This document shows, piece after piece, positions 10,505 to 22,790 of a DNA stretch of 64,000 nucleotides. The notes under the pieces were generated by a model. That model was not told the DNA's origin, made no database searches, and was given only the letters and a program-made list of their open reading frames with translations. Position numbers and translations under genes: made by a program. The first letter of the stretch is position 1. Each line of letters starts with the position of its first letter. The DNA lies in NCBI GenBank assembly GCA_021613535.1, contig CP075497.1:310001-374000 (forward strand). The letters are read 5' to 3'. Origin of the DNA: Adineta vaga. Taxonomy: Eukaryota; Rotifera.

Positions 10505-12246
10505 TCAAAATAGAAGTCTTTGTTCATTGTATTGAAAATACGTGTTTTTATTTTTATAAATAACCGTCCAACGATGATGTTGTCCATGATAGAGTCTTTT
10601 TTGTAATTTCTCGATGATATATTCTGAAATATGAAAACTTGTCAAGCACATTATAAAATGTTCCACATTGTTTTCTTCAGAATTGGCTACAATTATCTGT
10701 AGTAATGATCGAACATCGAATTTGCCGATATCTGTCAGCTCCAAATATGTCATGTATGGACATAAACATAGAAGAAATTGAACTTGTTCCAATGCAATGA
10801 ACGGTCCAAGTCGTACACTGACAATATTCTTGTGTTTGAAAGGTGTTTTAGAGGAGTTCCATTCGATTCCGAACGAAAATACATTGACAATCACCAGAGA
10901 AACAAGATTAGATAATAGATGCATTAAATGAAAGAAAATTTCTGGCAATATTTTACAGTAAATAAATAATTGAGTGATCTGTGTTGAAATGAAAAATGGA
11001 CGAATCTAGTTGAGAAATCTTTCAAGATTCCGAACGAAAGAAAGATCGAAGAGAATGAGTGAAATAGCTCCAGACAGTTGGACTGATTCGCTTGTTAACA
11101 TATGATTAGAGATGATTCGATCGGTTAGTTGACATTCAGAAAACGTATTAGATCTTTTTCTAAATCAAAAAGAATGAGATTGGTTATTTCATCGAATAAA
11201 CGTTGCAGACGTACTTTAACGGACTAATTGAAAAAGTGATCGATCCATCATATTTCTGATATTTCTCAATTTGAATTCGAAGCAACCATTGTCGTTCAGT
11301 CCAAAATGAAGAGCAAAATCGATTCAAGAATGTATGATAAGAATCTGATGAATATTGGTGAATAGAATAAATCTTACATTGTATATCAAACACACGTAAA
11401 CAAGGCATCGATATTGTAAACAATCGTTCCCATCGTTCCGCATTGATGTAGGCTATATTATACAAACCTTTTATGCGTAAGACTTGCAGTTCAAAGGATA
11501 ATTTCATCATAAATAATTCAAAATGATCAAATATCATCTGACAATCATCAATTGATAGGTATCTTAAATTCGGCAATGTAACTGCATATTGTAGATCAAT
11601 ATATTCTCCATGTTCAAATATACTTTTACAAACGAGTCGAGTAAGTTTTGTTGTACACGAAAGAATACTAATGAGATTGTACAAACTTAATGATTCAAGT
11701 AAGACTAAATGGTTGATTGAACTAAGGAGATTTTGTTGAGAATATGTGAAGAAAAATAGAGACAACTTGATTGAAATCGTACAATATTTCAACGATGATG
11801 AACTACAAAGAATTGTATAAAGATTATTCATTCCTAAAGTATTATTATTATGAACAGTTAAAGAAACAAGTCGTGATAGACAAGATAAACTGCTTAGAAT
11901 AGAATTAAATATATCCAATGGAGTGTTATACAGAATCAATGATTCCAAATGATAAAATGAGTCATCCAACGAAAAGAAAAGAGCCGGAAAAGGATCTTGT
12001 ACATAATCAATAAGTTGAAGTGCAATAATTCGATATTTATTTAAAGTGATAAAACATGAACGATCGTCGATATGGGATTTATTCGATTGCGAATACAATT
12101 TGATCTTTAATAATAATGTTGGACTTTGCAGAAGATTATCTAAATGAATATTGAGTTTGGAAAAAGCACGAAAGATTTCCCAACCATCGAGATAATCAAA
12201 AATTTCATGGAAAATTTCATTCGATAAATCTTTCAGATATGTTTTT
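10505..12246 (-). pseudogene. F-box/LRR-type protein, broken
   Basis: Reading the minus strand from about 12246, an F-box-like start (LSNEIFHEIFDYLDGWEIF) leads into about 300 residues of leucine-rich, regularly spaced segments (for example HLESLILYNTPL, LPNLRYLSIDDC, LQVLRIKGLYNI). F-box proteins are substrate receptors of SCF ubiquitin ligases, so that would be the ancestral role. The frame reaches a stop at 11184. Shifting frame near 11210 restores a similar sequence (VRLQRLFDEITNLILFDLEK), but stops follow at about 11135 and 11015. An uninterrupted C-terminal part resumes at about 10963 and ends at 10505. The first exon was not resolved. The breaks suggest an inactivated member of a large bdelloid family; undetected introns are a less likely explanation. 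Confidence 0.65.
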
Positions 12247-13295
12247 ATTATTGACTATAAATATTTTCAATTCTTCTTACCTTTGATAATCAATTATATC
12301 TGAAGAGAAGAAACAAAAACAATTTCTTTAATATATTCATTTTTTTGAATGTTTACCTCGTGATTTCTTTTCGAATAATTGTACATCATCGATGTTTTCT
12401 TTACTTGTATTCATCTCGTTGATTGTCGAATACAGCAACGAATAAATCGTTTATATGCATTTCTTTCTTCGTTCTTTTTATATAACGTTGGAAAAAACCA
12501 ACTTTCGATTCAGTATTTGATCTCGTACGATGACGTTATTTGTATTTCTTCGTATGATGCAATTCGTAATGTAAATATTTGTAATTAATATTTATCTGAT
12601 TACATATATTATAAAATAATTTTCTTTGAATTAATTTTGAAGAGATCCATTGAAAAATAATAGTTAAAATTAAGAAAATATGTTATTAAATAATAATGTA
12701 ATTATATATAAACAAATTGATGATAAACATTTATGAAAATAAATATTATTATTTAATTTACTTTTACATATCTAAATAGATTAAATAAAAATCAATAGAA
12801 AATATTTAAAAGAATTAAATAAATAAATTGATGAAAATTAAATTGAGAAAATGGTTTTTTTTTATGAACATTTGATTCGTCATATCCTGGATAATGATAA
12901 GTTGCAGATAAGTCACGAGATTTATGATGAAATATTTGTATTACATAGATATGATATGTATTATCGTCTTTCTTTAATTCTTATAATCAAATTAGTATTT
13001 TTAAAGCAGAGATCAATGAATTTGATCTGATATTTATTCGTAGATAATTGATAAATGTATTCATTCAATCTATTTTAATATTTTGTTACTCAATATTAAA
13101 AAACTAAAGATTTCTCTCTTTTTCAAATCATTAATATATTTATTAATCGTTTCTTTAGACATTATACAAAGATCATTTAATTCGAAAATGAGCTATTGTT
13201 CCATTATTAGAAAATATCTTCTATCTCATACACTTTTTTACATTATACATAACTTGTGGATAAAATCCGAAGTCTCCGTATTTATGATTGTCTAT
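12247..13295. other. Intergenic AT-rich stretch
   Basis: About 1 kb of AT-rich DNA between the F-box pseudogene and the transposon. Short frames only. Part may be the 5' end of the F-box gene; no feature can be supported. Confidence 0.5.
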
Positions 13296-13331
13296 ATATA
13301 TATGAGCTAATTGCAAGTTTATTGTACCGTT
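13296..13331 (+). repeat. Left terminal inverted repeat of the transposon
   Basis: Exact reverse complement of 17044-17079. AT dinucleotides at the outer end make the exact border ambiguous. Confidence 0.9.
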
Positions 13332-13684
13332 GTATTTTTGAACGTAAAATTTCAATATCTCGAGTTCTACTCAACCAATCCTCTTGATTTTTTTATCATA
13401 TGCTCTACTAAGTAATTACAATCATCACTGAAAAAATCACTAAATTATCTTGGACCAGTCCTGAGATATTGGCTGCGCAACGTTCAAAAGTCCGATTTAT
13501 GCTGCCATCTTTCGGAGGAAAAGCTGTATGGTCAAGTGATTATGTGTCATTTGAACTTGACAGTTGGTGATATTTTTAATACTCAATCTACACTTCTCAA
13601 ATATGAAACTTGTTGATTCTTTCGATGTAGTTTTTCTTATAATTCCATCGCAATATCATGTGTACATGCAACTCTCTATTTTCG

Positions 13685-14069
13685 GTCACGCGAGATTAAA
13701 ACTCATTTTGCTACTCAGTGGTCCGCTCAAAACTAATCAGACTGGTGTCAAACGAAAGGCAGTTGATACTATATGAAACCACTACACACTATAAAAGAAT
13801 TGTCCTACTTCTTGTTAATAAAATATCTAAACTAAAATTCAAAAAGTCGAGTGACATACAAAATGTCACGCGAGATTCATCAATTTTTTTGGAGCACAGT
13901 TCTATTATACTACGCCAGAACACAACCAAACTTTCACCATTTTGACTACTCATTGTGGTCGATATCTGGTAAAAATATAAGAATCAGAAGACTTCTCTAT
14001 CGTGCGAAAGACGGAAAAGATTGTGAATATGTCACGCGAGATTTTTTTCAGAAATTTGTCACGCGAGAT
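13685..14069 (+). repeat. Four copies of a 12-bp motif upstream of the transposase
   Basis: GTCACGCGAGAT occurs exactly at 13685-13696, 13865-13876, 14031-14042 and 14058-14069, all in the same orientation, inside the transposon and ending 260 bp before the transposase ATG. The motif is GC-rich in an AT-rich setting. None was found downstream of the gene. Candidate binding sites for the transposase or a host factor. Confidence 0.8.
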
Positions 14070-14330
14070 CTTTACGCATTTAATTACCTCATACATAAGT
14101 TTGGAACGAATGCTTTATATATGACTTAGTACCATATGTAAAGAGCTACGACGGGATATATGAGCTGACTCTACTTTGAATTTGACAGATGGGGAAAGTT
14201 ACAGGAAAACGTTAACGGGTATGCATACCTATTAATTATTCGCTTATTTTCAATTTTTAGAGTATAAATACATACATACAAATATATTTAAAATAGAATA
14301 CGCCGCTTTATTCTCTCGTCTAAACGAATT

Positions 14331-16467
14331 ATGGTTTCTCCTGAGCATATTCAACGTTACAACTTGAAATACCGACAAAAACTTCAGCACCGACGAGCAA
14401 TATCGAAATCTTTTGACCTTCATTTTAAAGCGAAACAAAATGCAAGACAAAGAAAGTGTCGACAACAGAAAAAAGAAACTCAGAAAAAGGTAGCAACTGC
14501 TTCTGCATCTCCATCAAACAAAATAACCTCACGAAAGACCGAAGGAGCTAAACGTCGTCGAGTCAATGCCAGGAAATCGAAAAATCAAACTAAAAAATTA
14601 CTGAAAAAAGTTCAACAACTACAGAAAGAGAATCTGGTGACCAAAAGATTATTATCTAAACAACATTCAGCAAAAATGAAGAGTGTTAATACAACACCAG
14701 CTACATCACCAACACGTTTGTTCATTAATAATATTAGTCCATCAGCCAAGACACGTGCAACCAAACGATTACTTTCTGAAAAAGAAAATTTATCTCGTGG
14801 TTCTGTTTCAAAATTAAGAAAAATAGGTGTAAATTTATCCAACAATTACAATCCACCGTCTAATACACCATCAGCACTCCAAAAAGATATCGAAGACTTT
14901 CTATGTCAAGATGACATTAGTAAACAAGAACCTGATAAGAAAAAACAATTGCACGGAAAACAGATTAGATATCTATTGAACCATTTATCGACTATTCATC
15001 AACGATTTGTAACAGAAACTGGTAACAACTGTCATTACTCAACATTCACACGATATATTCCAGATTTTGTGGTAAAACCAAACGCCAATGATTGGGGTAC
15101 TTGCTTGTGTGTCACCTGTCTTAATCCTCAAATGAAGTTTGAAAAATTACAAAATTTAAAATCTCGATATTCAATTGTAAAATCAGTACTTATCGATGGT
15201 TTAACAGATATAACAGAGCTGGTTACAGATGAAATTAAAACAAAAGATTTCAAGAGTAATTTAGCAATACTCAAAGATGAACGATTCACTATAACATACA
15301 GTGAATGGATTAAGAAGAAGAACGACGAATCTAATATCTTGATCTCAACAAAAACAACGGTCACTTCATCTATTGCAGATTTTGTGGACAAATTCACAAA
15401 TGAAATCGAGGTATGCATGTAGAGTCATATTAGAAAGAAGGAAAACAATAGAGCGAAATTTGAAATTATCACAACTACAAGCATTCGCATTGTATGAGCG
15501 AAGCTCTTGAAAAGGGAAATATTTCAGTGTTCTTTTTACTATGAAGGCAATGATGATTTTTTTGTGTTCGTAGAATTTAACACATCATGTTGATCGAATG
15601 CGTCAACAATATCGAGCAGCAAAGAGTGCAAGACAAATGGCAATCGAAGAAGACGATGTTGTTACTATTCATTTAGATTGGTCCGAGAATTTTAACTTGA
15701 AGCAAGCACGTCCAGATAAAGGTAAATAACTGGGTAGTCGATCTTTACTTAAAGATTTAGATATTACAATGCTTAGAATAAAGTTTTCCTTTGCTAATCG
15801 TCGTACAGATTTTGCTATTCCTACGAATTATTATTATTGACAACTAAAGCATGTTTTTTTAGCTTCATATTACTATGAACAACATATATCAATATTAAGT
15901 GGCTATGTATGGAAAAAAGATGATTGTTATAGTTTTGGTTCTGTGTCCGATGATACTAATCATATGTCGGAAGCGGCATGGACAGCATTACAACCGATAT
16001 TGAACAATTTACAGAACAATTCGTCGAAAATTACCAAGTTAAATTTTATATCTGACTCACCTGTTTCTCAGTATCGAAACAAAACCACTTTTTATTTATT
16101 GAAACAATATGCTACGAGTAATGGAATTACGGTGAAATGGATTTACCTGGAAACTGGTCATGGGAAAGGTATTGCTGATGCTATCGGCGCAACTATTAAG
16201 AGATTGATGGATCAAGCTGTAGCATTTCATCCAGATGAATCTTATACAAACGCACTTGATCTGATTAATGATATTAAGAAAAACACGACTATCAAACTTT
16301 TTACTTATACGAAAAATGAAATTGACTCATTCAAGAAAAGTATACCATTACTGACAACTGTCAAAGGAACAGCATCATTTCACGAAGTCACGCTTAAACC
16401 AGATGGTAAATTTTATGCAAAAGATACTTCTTTTGGTGCTGAGCGATTGCTGAAAGTAGATTTTTAG
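14331..16467 (+). CDS. DDE-like transposase of the transposon
   Basis: Three exons (14331-15410, 15574-15721, 15863-16467) join in frame to 610 aa. Residues 1-120 are very basic with a long Lys/Arg/Gln stretch and a probable coiled coil, suiting DNA binding. A Cys pair (CLCVTCLNPQ) follows near residue 264. The core carries IHLDWSENF, then ISDSPVSQYRNKT, then GHGKGIADAIGATIKR. These three blocks match a pattern I recall from unnamed repeat-encoded proteins common in arthropod and cnidarian genomes (D-F-x-E-N-Y, SDG-SQ-KN and SHGKG-DG-GG-KR). The Asp residues of the first two blocks are the best catalytic candidates; no third acidic residue is assigned. I cannot name the superfamily. No frame breaks were seen. 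Confidence 0.82.
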
Positions 16468-17043
16468 ATAGATATTGATTTTTTAGACTATACACTATTT
16501 CGTTTTATTTTATTTTTGTGAGTGATGTATAGGTGAAAACATAGATTAGTGCTGGCAAAGCTACTTATTTATCTTTTAGTTTTTTATATTAAACTGTATT
16601 ATGTATTTATCCTTGTCATTTTAACTAATAAAACTAGATAACAATTGGGGTCAAAGCATAAATATTGATACTAGAAAGCTTAAATTCATACGTCAAACGC
16701 AGACTATATCACGATTAAGTTCTTTAGGCACTCTATAAGATTTATATTCCGAACAATTCTCACACTAAATATCACATTAGTATACGTCGTTATGCACAGA
16801 AAACCCTTCTATCATATAACCACAAGTACTAACATCATATCCAAAAAAAAAGGATTTTCAATAGATATGCCAAAAACTTATATTTTGCGACTTTTATGCT
16901 ATTAGAAAATCTCTCCTATCTCGACTATTTTAATAGTGATAGTTGGGAAAATTTAATCCTATTCTCTTCTCATGTACTACTATAGAATGCACTATGCATT
17001 ACGTTCAAAATCAGAAATTTTTTTTTGTCGATTTTTTTTATCA

Positions 17044-17079
17044 AACGGTACAATAAACTTGCAATTAGCTCATATATAT
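17044..17079 (-). repeat. Right terminal inverted repeat of the transposon
   Basis: Exact reverse complement of 13296-13331. Confidence 0.9.
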
Positions 17080-17490
17080 TAACAAAGATCAATCGAAAAT
17101 TTAATCTTCTAAGAAACATATCATATGATTTAAAGTAGAAAAATATTTTTTAATTGTTTATAAAATATCTAATTTTATATTTCTTCTATTGAAATTCATG
17201 TGTCAAGGTTGATATACAAGAAAATAATTAGAACAAGTTAAGAAAAGAAAATTATTAATAGACATTTATTTTATGTTTTAATTATATATTTTTATTAATT
17301 TATATTTTATATAGAGAACAGAAACGAAAGAGAAATTATTTTTATTTTCATACATAGTTTGATTAATTATTTATTGTTTTTATTGATTTAAAACAGTTAT
17401 TTTGTCTATATATATATATATATATGAATAATTGTAATTTAACAAACCAATTTCTCTCATATTCAAGTCTTTTGATATACATTCATAAAA

Positions 17491-17751
17491 ATGTCTTCAT
17501 GTGGTGAATATGAATATTCTATTTGTTATTATCCTGATAGTCAAACTCATATAACATGTGTTGAACAATCTCCAACATATACTATACGTAATGAAGTCAT
17601 ACCAATTAGTTCTTTTGACGGTAGATCTTTGATCTGTTATCAAAAACCTGTGCGTTGTTGTGATATATATTCTCATTGTTGTACAAAATGTATTAAATGT
17701 TGTACCAACTGCATTACAATGGATTTAGGACCAAATGATGCTATTATATAA
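17491..17751 (+). CDS. Small Cys-rich protein, unknown
   Basis: A single-exon frame of 86 aa starts at an ATG after a TA-rich leader that includes a (TA)n run near 17408-17424. The protein has 13 cysteines, clustered towards the C-terminus (RCCDIYSHCCTKCIKCCTNC), with CC and CxxC spacing that could bind metal. It has no signal peptide or TM segment. Polyadenylation-like AATAAA variants follow within 100 bp. I recognise no family. It could be a metallothionein-like or zinc-binding protein, but that rests on cysteine density alone. Confidence 0.5.
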   Translation: MSSCGEYEYSICYYPDSQTHITCVEQSPTYTIRNEVIPISSFDGRSLICYQKPVRCCDIYSHCCTKCIKCCTNCITMDLGPNDAII

Positions 17752-18202
17752 GAGTTTTTTTAATTTATTTCCATAGACTTTGTATTCTTTTCACATAATT
17801 AGAATAAACTTTTAGGAAAGAAACTTATTTTATATTTTTTTCCAAGAATTTCTTCATCATCATCGTTTCATTTTTGTCAACTCAAAAATAGAGTACACAT
17901 ACAACTACATCCGATTGAGCTATTGGAAAAAAACGTTGTTCTTATCTTGTGAGAAAAATCTGCAACAAGCCAAAATAATATACAAATAAGCAGAACGATA
18001 GTAGAGAGAAGATTCAAAGTATACTGTACAAAAAAAGTGAAGATTAATCAACGGTTACGTCGTTTTTTATGTCAACGTATAATAAACCCATTTTTAACCG
18101 TATTTGACGAAACTATAGACTTTTTTTTCGTTTATGAGATATTTCGAAAATGGATTTATTTTACGTTGGAAATTCATAAAACTTTATTTCTTTAGAATAA
18201 TA

Positions 18203-19270
18203 ATGATGAGTCGAGTTGACACATCAAACATGACCTTGTACACGAAAGATACGACAAACGGACGAGCATATTCGACCAAGACGACGTATATTTCAAAATT
18301 ACGCACTTTTATGGTTAGACAATGGGATTGATCTGTCAAACAAAGAATATCAGTTATTCATAATGCTTCTCAACTTTGATAGAATTTATATATTTAGTAA
18401 TATTACATGTCAAGAAGAACAATGGATAAAGCCATGGTTTAAAATCAATGATGTAAATGAAGTCTGTATGTGAAGCACTACGTTTAGCTACGAAAGAATC
18501 CAATCAAAATTCCATCGCGATGAGTTTTATATCAACAAGTCGTGATCCATCAGTTTCAACTTGCTTGGTCGAAAGTTCTGCAGACAAACTGAATACAGTG
18601 GACATCCTATTTAAAATGTTTATCCATCCTTCTGTATCAACAATTCCATTTGCTTCTATTCGAGATAGAAGTTAAAGAAGAAACTTCATGGAGACGATTG
18701 GGAAAGTTAATGATCAGAATAGGCCAATTAAACAAAGCTGAAATACTCTATAATTCACTAATGGATCATGCTTGTTGTGAAGGTGAAAAAGCTCTTGATC
18801 ATATAAATCTTGCTGTACTCAAAGCGAAGCAAAATCATCCTCAGAAAGCTATTGATTATTGGTAAATAAGTAATTGAATTTTTAGAAAAAAACGTTTCTT
18901 ACAATTCGATAGGTGTGGCATATCATCAGATGAAAAATTATTCAAATGCTCTTGCATCTTTTCAAATGAGTTTGTCGATTCCTTTCTATCATAAAGCATT
19001 TGTGATCATGAAAAAAACTCTTCATCCAAATGATCTTGATTTAGCCACTTATTACAATAACATCGGTGGAATCTATAGTGAAATAGAAGAATATCCAAAA
19101 TCATTAGAATTTTACAAAAAAAGAACTTGAAATCTTTGAAAAACGGTTTCTCTCAAATCATCCCTCACTGTCTGTTCTCTATCTTAACATTAGTATGGTA
19201 TACAAGAGCATGATACAATACTCAGAAGCAATTGCATTTTGCAAAAAGGGATCTTGTAATTATTGAACAA
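18203..19270 (+). pseudogene. TPR / ADP-ribosyltransferase protein, broken
   Basis: Pieces of one ancestral protein lie in order but in different frames. An N-terminal module (YALLWLDNGIDLSNKEYQ, then ITCQEEQWIKPWFKINDVNE) precedes CEALRLATKESNQNSIAMSF. Only a stub remains where an ART domain would be expected in bdelloid proteins of this type. After it come TPR segments: SWRRLGKLMIRIGQLNKAEI, DHINLAVLKAKQNHPQKAID, AYHQMKNYSNALASFQMSLS and LATYYNNIGGIYSEIEEYPK. Frame changes occur near 18300, 18470, 18660, 18865 and 19130, and the last frame ends at a stop near 19264. One junction (18865-18915) may be a real intron. Loss of the catalytic domain plus several shifts marks it as dead. Confidence 0.7.
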
Positions 19271-19499
19271 ACCAATTCTTTTTTTGACTAACTACAAAAT
19301 GAAACATATCTAGATACTACAAAACTTTTTTCATACCGTGTATTTTAAAGAGTCTATGTTTTAACATCAATTCCTCATTTCTTCAATGATATTTTGATGA
19401 TAATTATCACCTTTCACTTCCAGCATATAATTCTATTACGACTTATTTCTTTTCTGCAATGTTCTTATTTTTCTGCAATGTTCTTATTTTTCTTTGACA

Positions 19500-19643
19500 C
19501 ACACACATACACACATAGTACGAATGCGTTCACCTTGTTTTCTTTTTTTGCGTCTTACGATTACATTAACATTATTTTTCCTTCAATACAAAATAGTACG
19601 AATGCGTTCACCCTGTTTTTTTCTTGGCAAGTACGTCATATGG

Positions 19644-19677
<34 letters not shown>

Positions 19678-19680
19678 CGA
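19500..19680. repeat. Microsatellites and a short direct repeat
   Basis: Holds an (AC)n-like tract near 19500-19516, a direct repeat of about 18-25 bp (agtacgaatgcgttcacc) at about 19516 and 19593, and a (TA)n(GA)n run at about 19640-19678. It lies just upstream of the aldo-keto reductase and encodes nothing convincing. Confidence 0.6.
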
Positions 19681-19733
19681 AACATTTTAACGATTCGTTA
19701 CACAATAAATCTAATACTTTTGTAAAACTAAAT

Positions 19734-20846
19734 ATGTGCTCTGCATCATCTCAATATCAAACAATGCCGGAACGTCAATTAGGTAAAAATGGTCCAAAAA
19801 TATCAGCTATTGGTTTTGGATTAATGGGTTTAGTTTCATCACCTGGAATTTCAACATCGGATGATGAAAGATTTAAAATCTTGGATCGTGCTATTGAACT
19901 TGGTTGTACTTATTTTGATAGTGCTGATATATATGGTGATAGTGAAGATTTATTAGGAAGATATTTCAAGAAATATCCAAATCAACGTAAAAAAGTTCGA
20001 TCAAATATTTTATTTTAGAATGAATTTTAAAAGATTATTTTTTTTAATTTTAAGGTACTTCTTGCAACTAAGTTTGGTAATGTAGTTAGTTCTGATTTCA
20101 GTTCTCTTTCAGTTCGTGGTGATGCACAATATGTTCGAGAAGCATTTGAAAAAAGTTTAACAAGACTCAATCTTGATTCAATCGATTTATACTATGTACA
20201 TCGTATTGATAAAAAAGTACCTATTGAAGAAACAATAAATGTTTTAAAAGAATTTGTTCAACAAGGTAAAATCAAATATATTGGTTTATCTGAATGTTCA
20301 AGTGATACACTTCGACGAGCATATAGAATTCATCCAATTACTTGTGTACAAGTTGAATATTCACCATTTAGTTTAGATATTGAAAAACAAGAAATTGCTC
20401 TTTTAAAAACATGTAGAGAACTTGGTGTAGCAATTGTTTGTTATTCACCTCTTGGTCAAGGTATTCTTACAGGAGGAATTAAAAGTCCAGATGATTTTCA
20501 ATCAAATGATTATCGAAGATTTTATCCACGTTTTTCCAAGGAAAATTTTCCCAAAAATCTTGAATTAGTCAACAAATTGATACTAATTGCTAAGAAGAAA
20601 AATTGTACACCAGGTCAATTAACATTAGCATGGATTCTTTCTCAAGGTAATGATTTTATTCCAATACCAGGTACACGCAGAATCAAATATTTAGAAGAAA
20701 ATTTTGCAGCAACTCAAATTAATTTAAGTAAAGAAGAACAACATGAAATTCGAGTAGCTTGTGAAACAGCCGATATAGTAGGTGAACGTTTTCCGGAACA
20801 TCTATGTGTCAATTTATATGCCGATTCAGGTCCTAAGAAAAACTAA
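19734..20846 (+). CDS. Aldo-keto reductase
   Basis: Two exons (19734-19994 and 20055-20846) join in phase to 350 aa, the usual length for the family. The catalytic tetrad is visible: Asp and Tyr in FDSADIYG, Lys in LATKFG and His in YYVHRID. NADPH-binding features follow (GLSECSS, VQVEYSPFS, YSPLGQGIL, IPIPGTRR). The start LGKNGPKISAIGFGLMGL and the overall pattern fit the bacterial/fungal/plant YakC-like (AKR13) branch rather than vertebrate AKR1. It reduces aldehydes or ketones to alcohols with NADPH in the cytosol; the physiological substrate cannot be read from the sequence. Its stop lies 52 bp from the stop of the convergent nuclear receptor gene. Transfer from a non-animal source is plausible for a bdelloid but needs a tree. 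Confidence 0.93.
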
Positions 20847-20898
20847 AATATTCTTATGAAATATTTAATTTAATTTTATTTGAAAATAATAAATAAAA

Positions 20899-22353
20899 TT
20901 AAGAAATATGTAAAACAGTTTGTATAAGTGGTGTTATTTGATCAATAGTTTGTGATGCTCTTATTTGTATATTAATAAATTCTCGAAATATTGTAGTACA
21001 TGTTTGAAGTCGAAAAATGTCTGTAATCATACGAGTAAATTGTTTATATGTTTTTATTTCACCTTGTTTATCAATTAAATAATTCCAAAGTATTTTTATA
21101 TAATAAGATTGAGCTCGATATACAGATAAAGAATTGTTAAGTGATGGTTCATTTTCATTCATTGATAAACCTTTAGAAAATATAAGAATAATCGTTAAAA
21201 GAGAAACTAATACTAAATCTTCATTAAGTGTTTCCATAGAAGAAATCATTAAATGAATTATTTTTGTATATATATTACTTGATGGATCACATATATTATA
21301 AAATTGACGTTTATTATCTGCTCCATCATATTCTTGAGAAGAATTCGATTGATTTATAGGTTTACAATTGTAACATAGAATGATACCAAAAAGTGAAAGA
21401 AGATTATATTTAATTAAAATAAAACGATCATCAGTATTTAAATTTTCAAATTCATTAATTAATCGACAATATTTAATAATATGAAGAGCAAGTTTATTAT
21501 GTGATTCTGACCAAGAGATTAATGCAGAAACACGATCAGTTAAATCAATTAGTTCTTTAGGTCCTTCTAATTGATTTTGAAAAATTAATAAAAAATCTGA
21601 TTGAATTGTATCAATAATAATCAAATCTTCAACTGTTAATGTTTCTAAAAATATATTTTTATCATTATTATTAAATGTTTGAGAAATACATGTTGATAAA
21701 ATATTTTGATTTTTTTCAAAACCTTTTCTTCGTTGTATTTCTTTTTGACTTAAAATAAAATTTGTTTTCATTCCCATTGCAAAACATCGAGTTAATCGAC
21801 ATCGATGACATTTTGAACGTTCTCCATTTACAATTTTACATTGATTTTCATTTCTTGAAGAACATTTTAATTTTGTCTAAAAATAAATTTAATTAAAAAA
21901 AATGAATCAAAAAATAAACTAACCAAATCTTGATGAGCATAACGATGAAAAAATGCTTTACATGATGCACAAGAAAGAACATCGTAATTAAATCCAATTG
22001 CACGATCACCACAAATTTTACAAATTAAATCGATTGATTTTCTTGATAATTTTCTTCGTTTTTCTTGATCATCTTGATCTGCATCGAGTGCTCGTTTATA
22101 TATTTGATCATTATTTGAATCCTATGAAAATATATTTATATGATTAATTAACATTTTAAATATTAAATATACGAACAAGTTCTGATAGACCAGCAAGAAG
22201 AGTCCAATTGATAATATTATTATTTATCATTGAAGTAACTTGTTTAGGATCATCTAAATCAATAATATGTGTATCTGAGACTTGTTTTGAAGCTATTTCA
22301 TCAACTAAACCTTCATTTGATGTTATAAATATCATTTTAGTTTGTTTTGTCAT
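20899..22353 (-). CDS. Nuclear receptor (C4 zinc-finger DBD plus LBD)
   Basis: Three minus-strand exons (22353-22177, 22121-21924, 21876-20899) join in phase to 450 aa. After about 95 residues of A/B region the DNA-binding domain starts at CKICGDRAIGFNYDVLSCAS, with P-box region CASCKAFFHR. The second finger is CSSRNENQCKIVNGERSKCH and CRLTRCFAMGMK. Two sets of four cysteines are present. The P-box (CASCKAFF) departs from the common CEGCKGFF; CxSCKAFF forms are known in lineage-specific invertebrate receptors. The remaining roughly 280 residues form a helical ligand-binding-domain-like region without a clear AF-2 motif at the end. Predicted role: ligand-regulated transcription factor; ligand unknown. 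The gene is convergent with the aldo-keto reductase. Confidence 0.92.
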
Positions 22354-22730
22354 GATTTTTCAATGTATGAGCTTTATTTTCTTAGTTTTTATTCAACAAG
22401 GTTAATGTTAAATAGAATGAAAACAACAACAACAACTGCGTTGGTTGAGAAAAGAAGAAAAAAAAACAGCGTGAAGAAAAGAAGAAAAACACGCAAAAGA
22501 AAAAGAAGGAAGAAAAATAGTAATTATGTTTCATCATTACAATGCATTTCTTTATGTGAGTACGTTCACGTTAACAATTGTACTGTAGATTTTTATTTAC
22601 TGAACATTTATTTATAATCATTATGTGTATTCAGTAACGACTGATAGATAAAATATCATTGAAAGATATTTGCAGTTCGTTTAAATGACTAAAAGAATAA
22701 ACTAATTTAATAATTATTGACAAAGAACGC
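22354..22730. other. Intergenic, promoter side of the nuclear receptor
   Basis: AT-rich with a Lys/Arg-coding purine run at 22450-22520 (agaaaaagaaggaagaaaaa). No gene supported. Confidence 0.5.
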
Positions 22731-22790
22731 TCAGGGTGTGCATGTGAGTGAAGCAGAGATACCATGACTCACATCCACACCCACCCTCAA
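22731..22790. repeat. Telomere-like hairpin
   Basis: Left arm tcagggtgtgcatgtgagt, loop of about 17 nt, right arm actcacatccacacccaccc. The arms pair with one bulge. It lies between the nuclear receptor and the ubiquitin-like gene. Confidence 0.75.

Larger units (their letters stand above)
13296..17079 (+). mobile_element. Apparently complete DNA transposon with terminal inverted repeats
   Basis: A 36-bp perfect inverted repeat marks the ends: 13296-13331 and 17044-17079. The core reads gagctaattgcaagtttatt followed by gtaccgtt. The outer 8 bp are ATATATAT on both sides; because that is its own complement it may be repeat or an 8-bp target duplication. A second conserved block just inside (ttttgaacgtaa) occurs near both ends. 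The 3.8-kb body holds one three-exon transposase gene (14331-16467) and a promoter-side repeat cluster. Perfect ends suggest recent activity. Confidence 0.88.
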
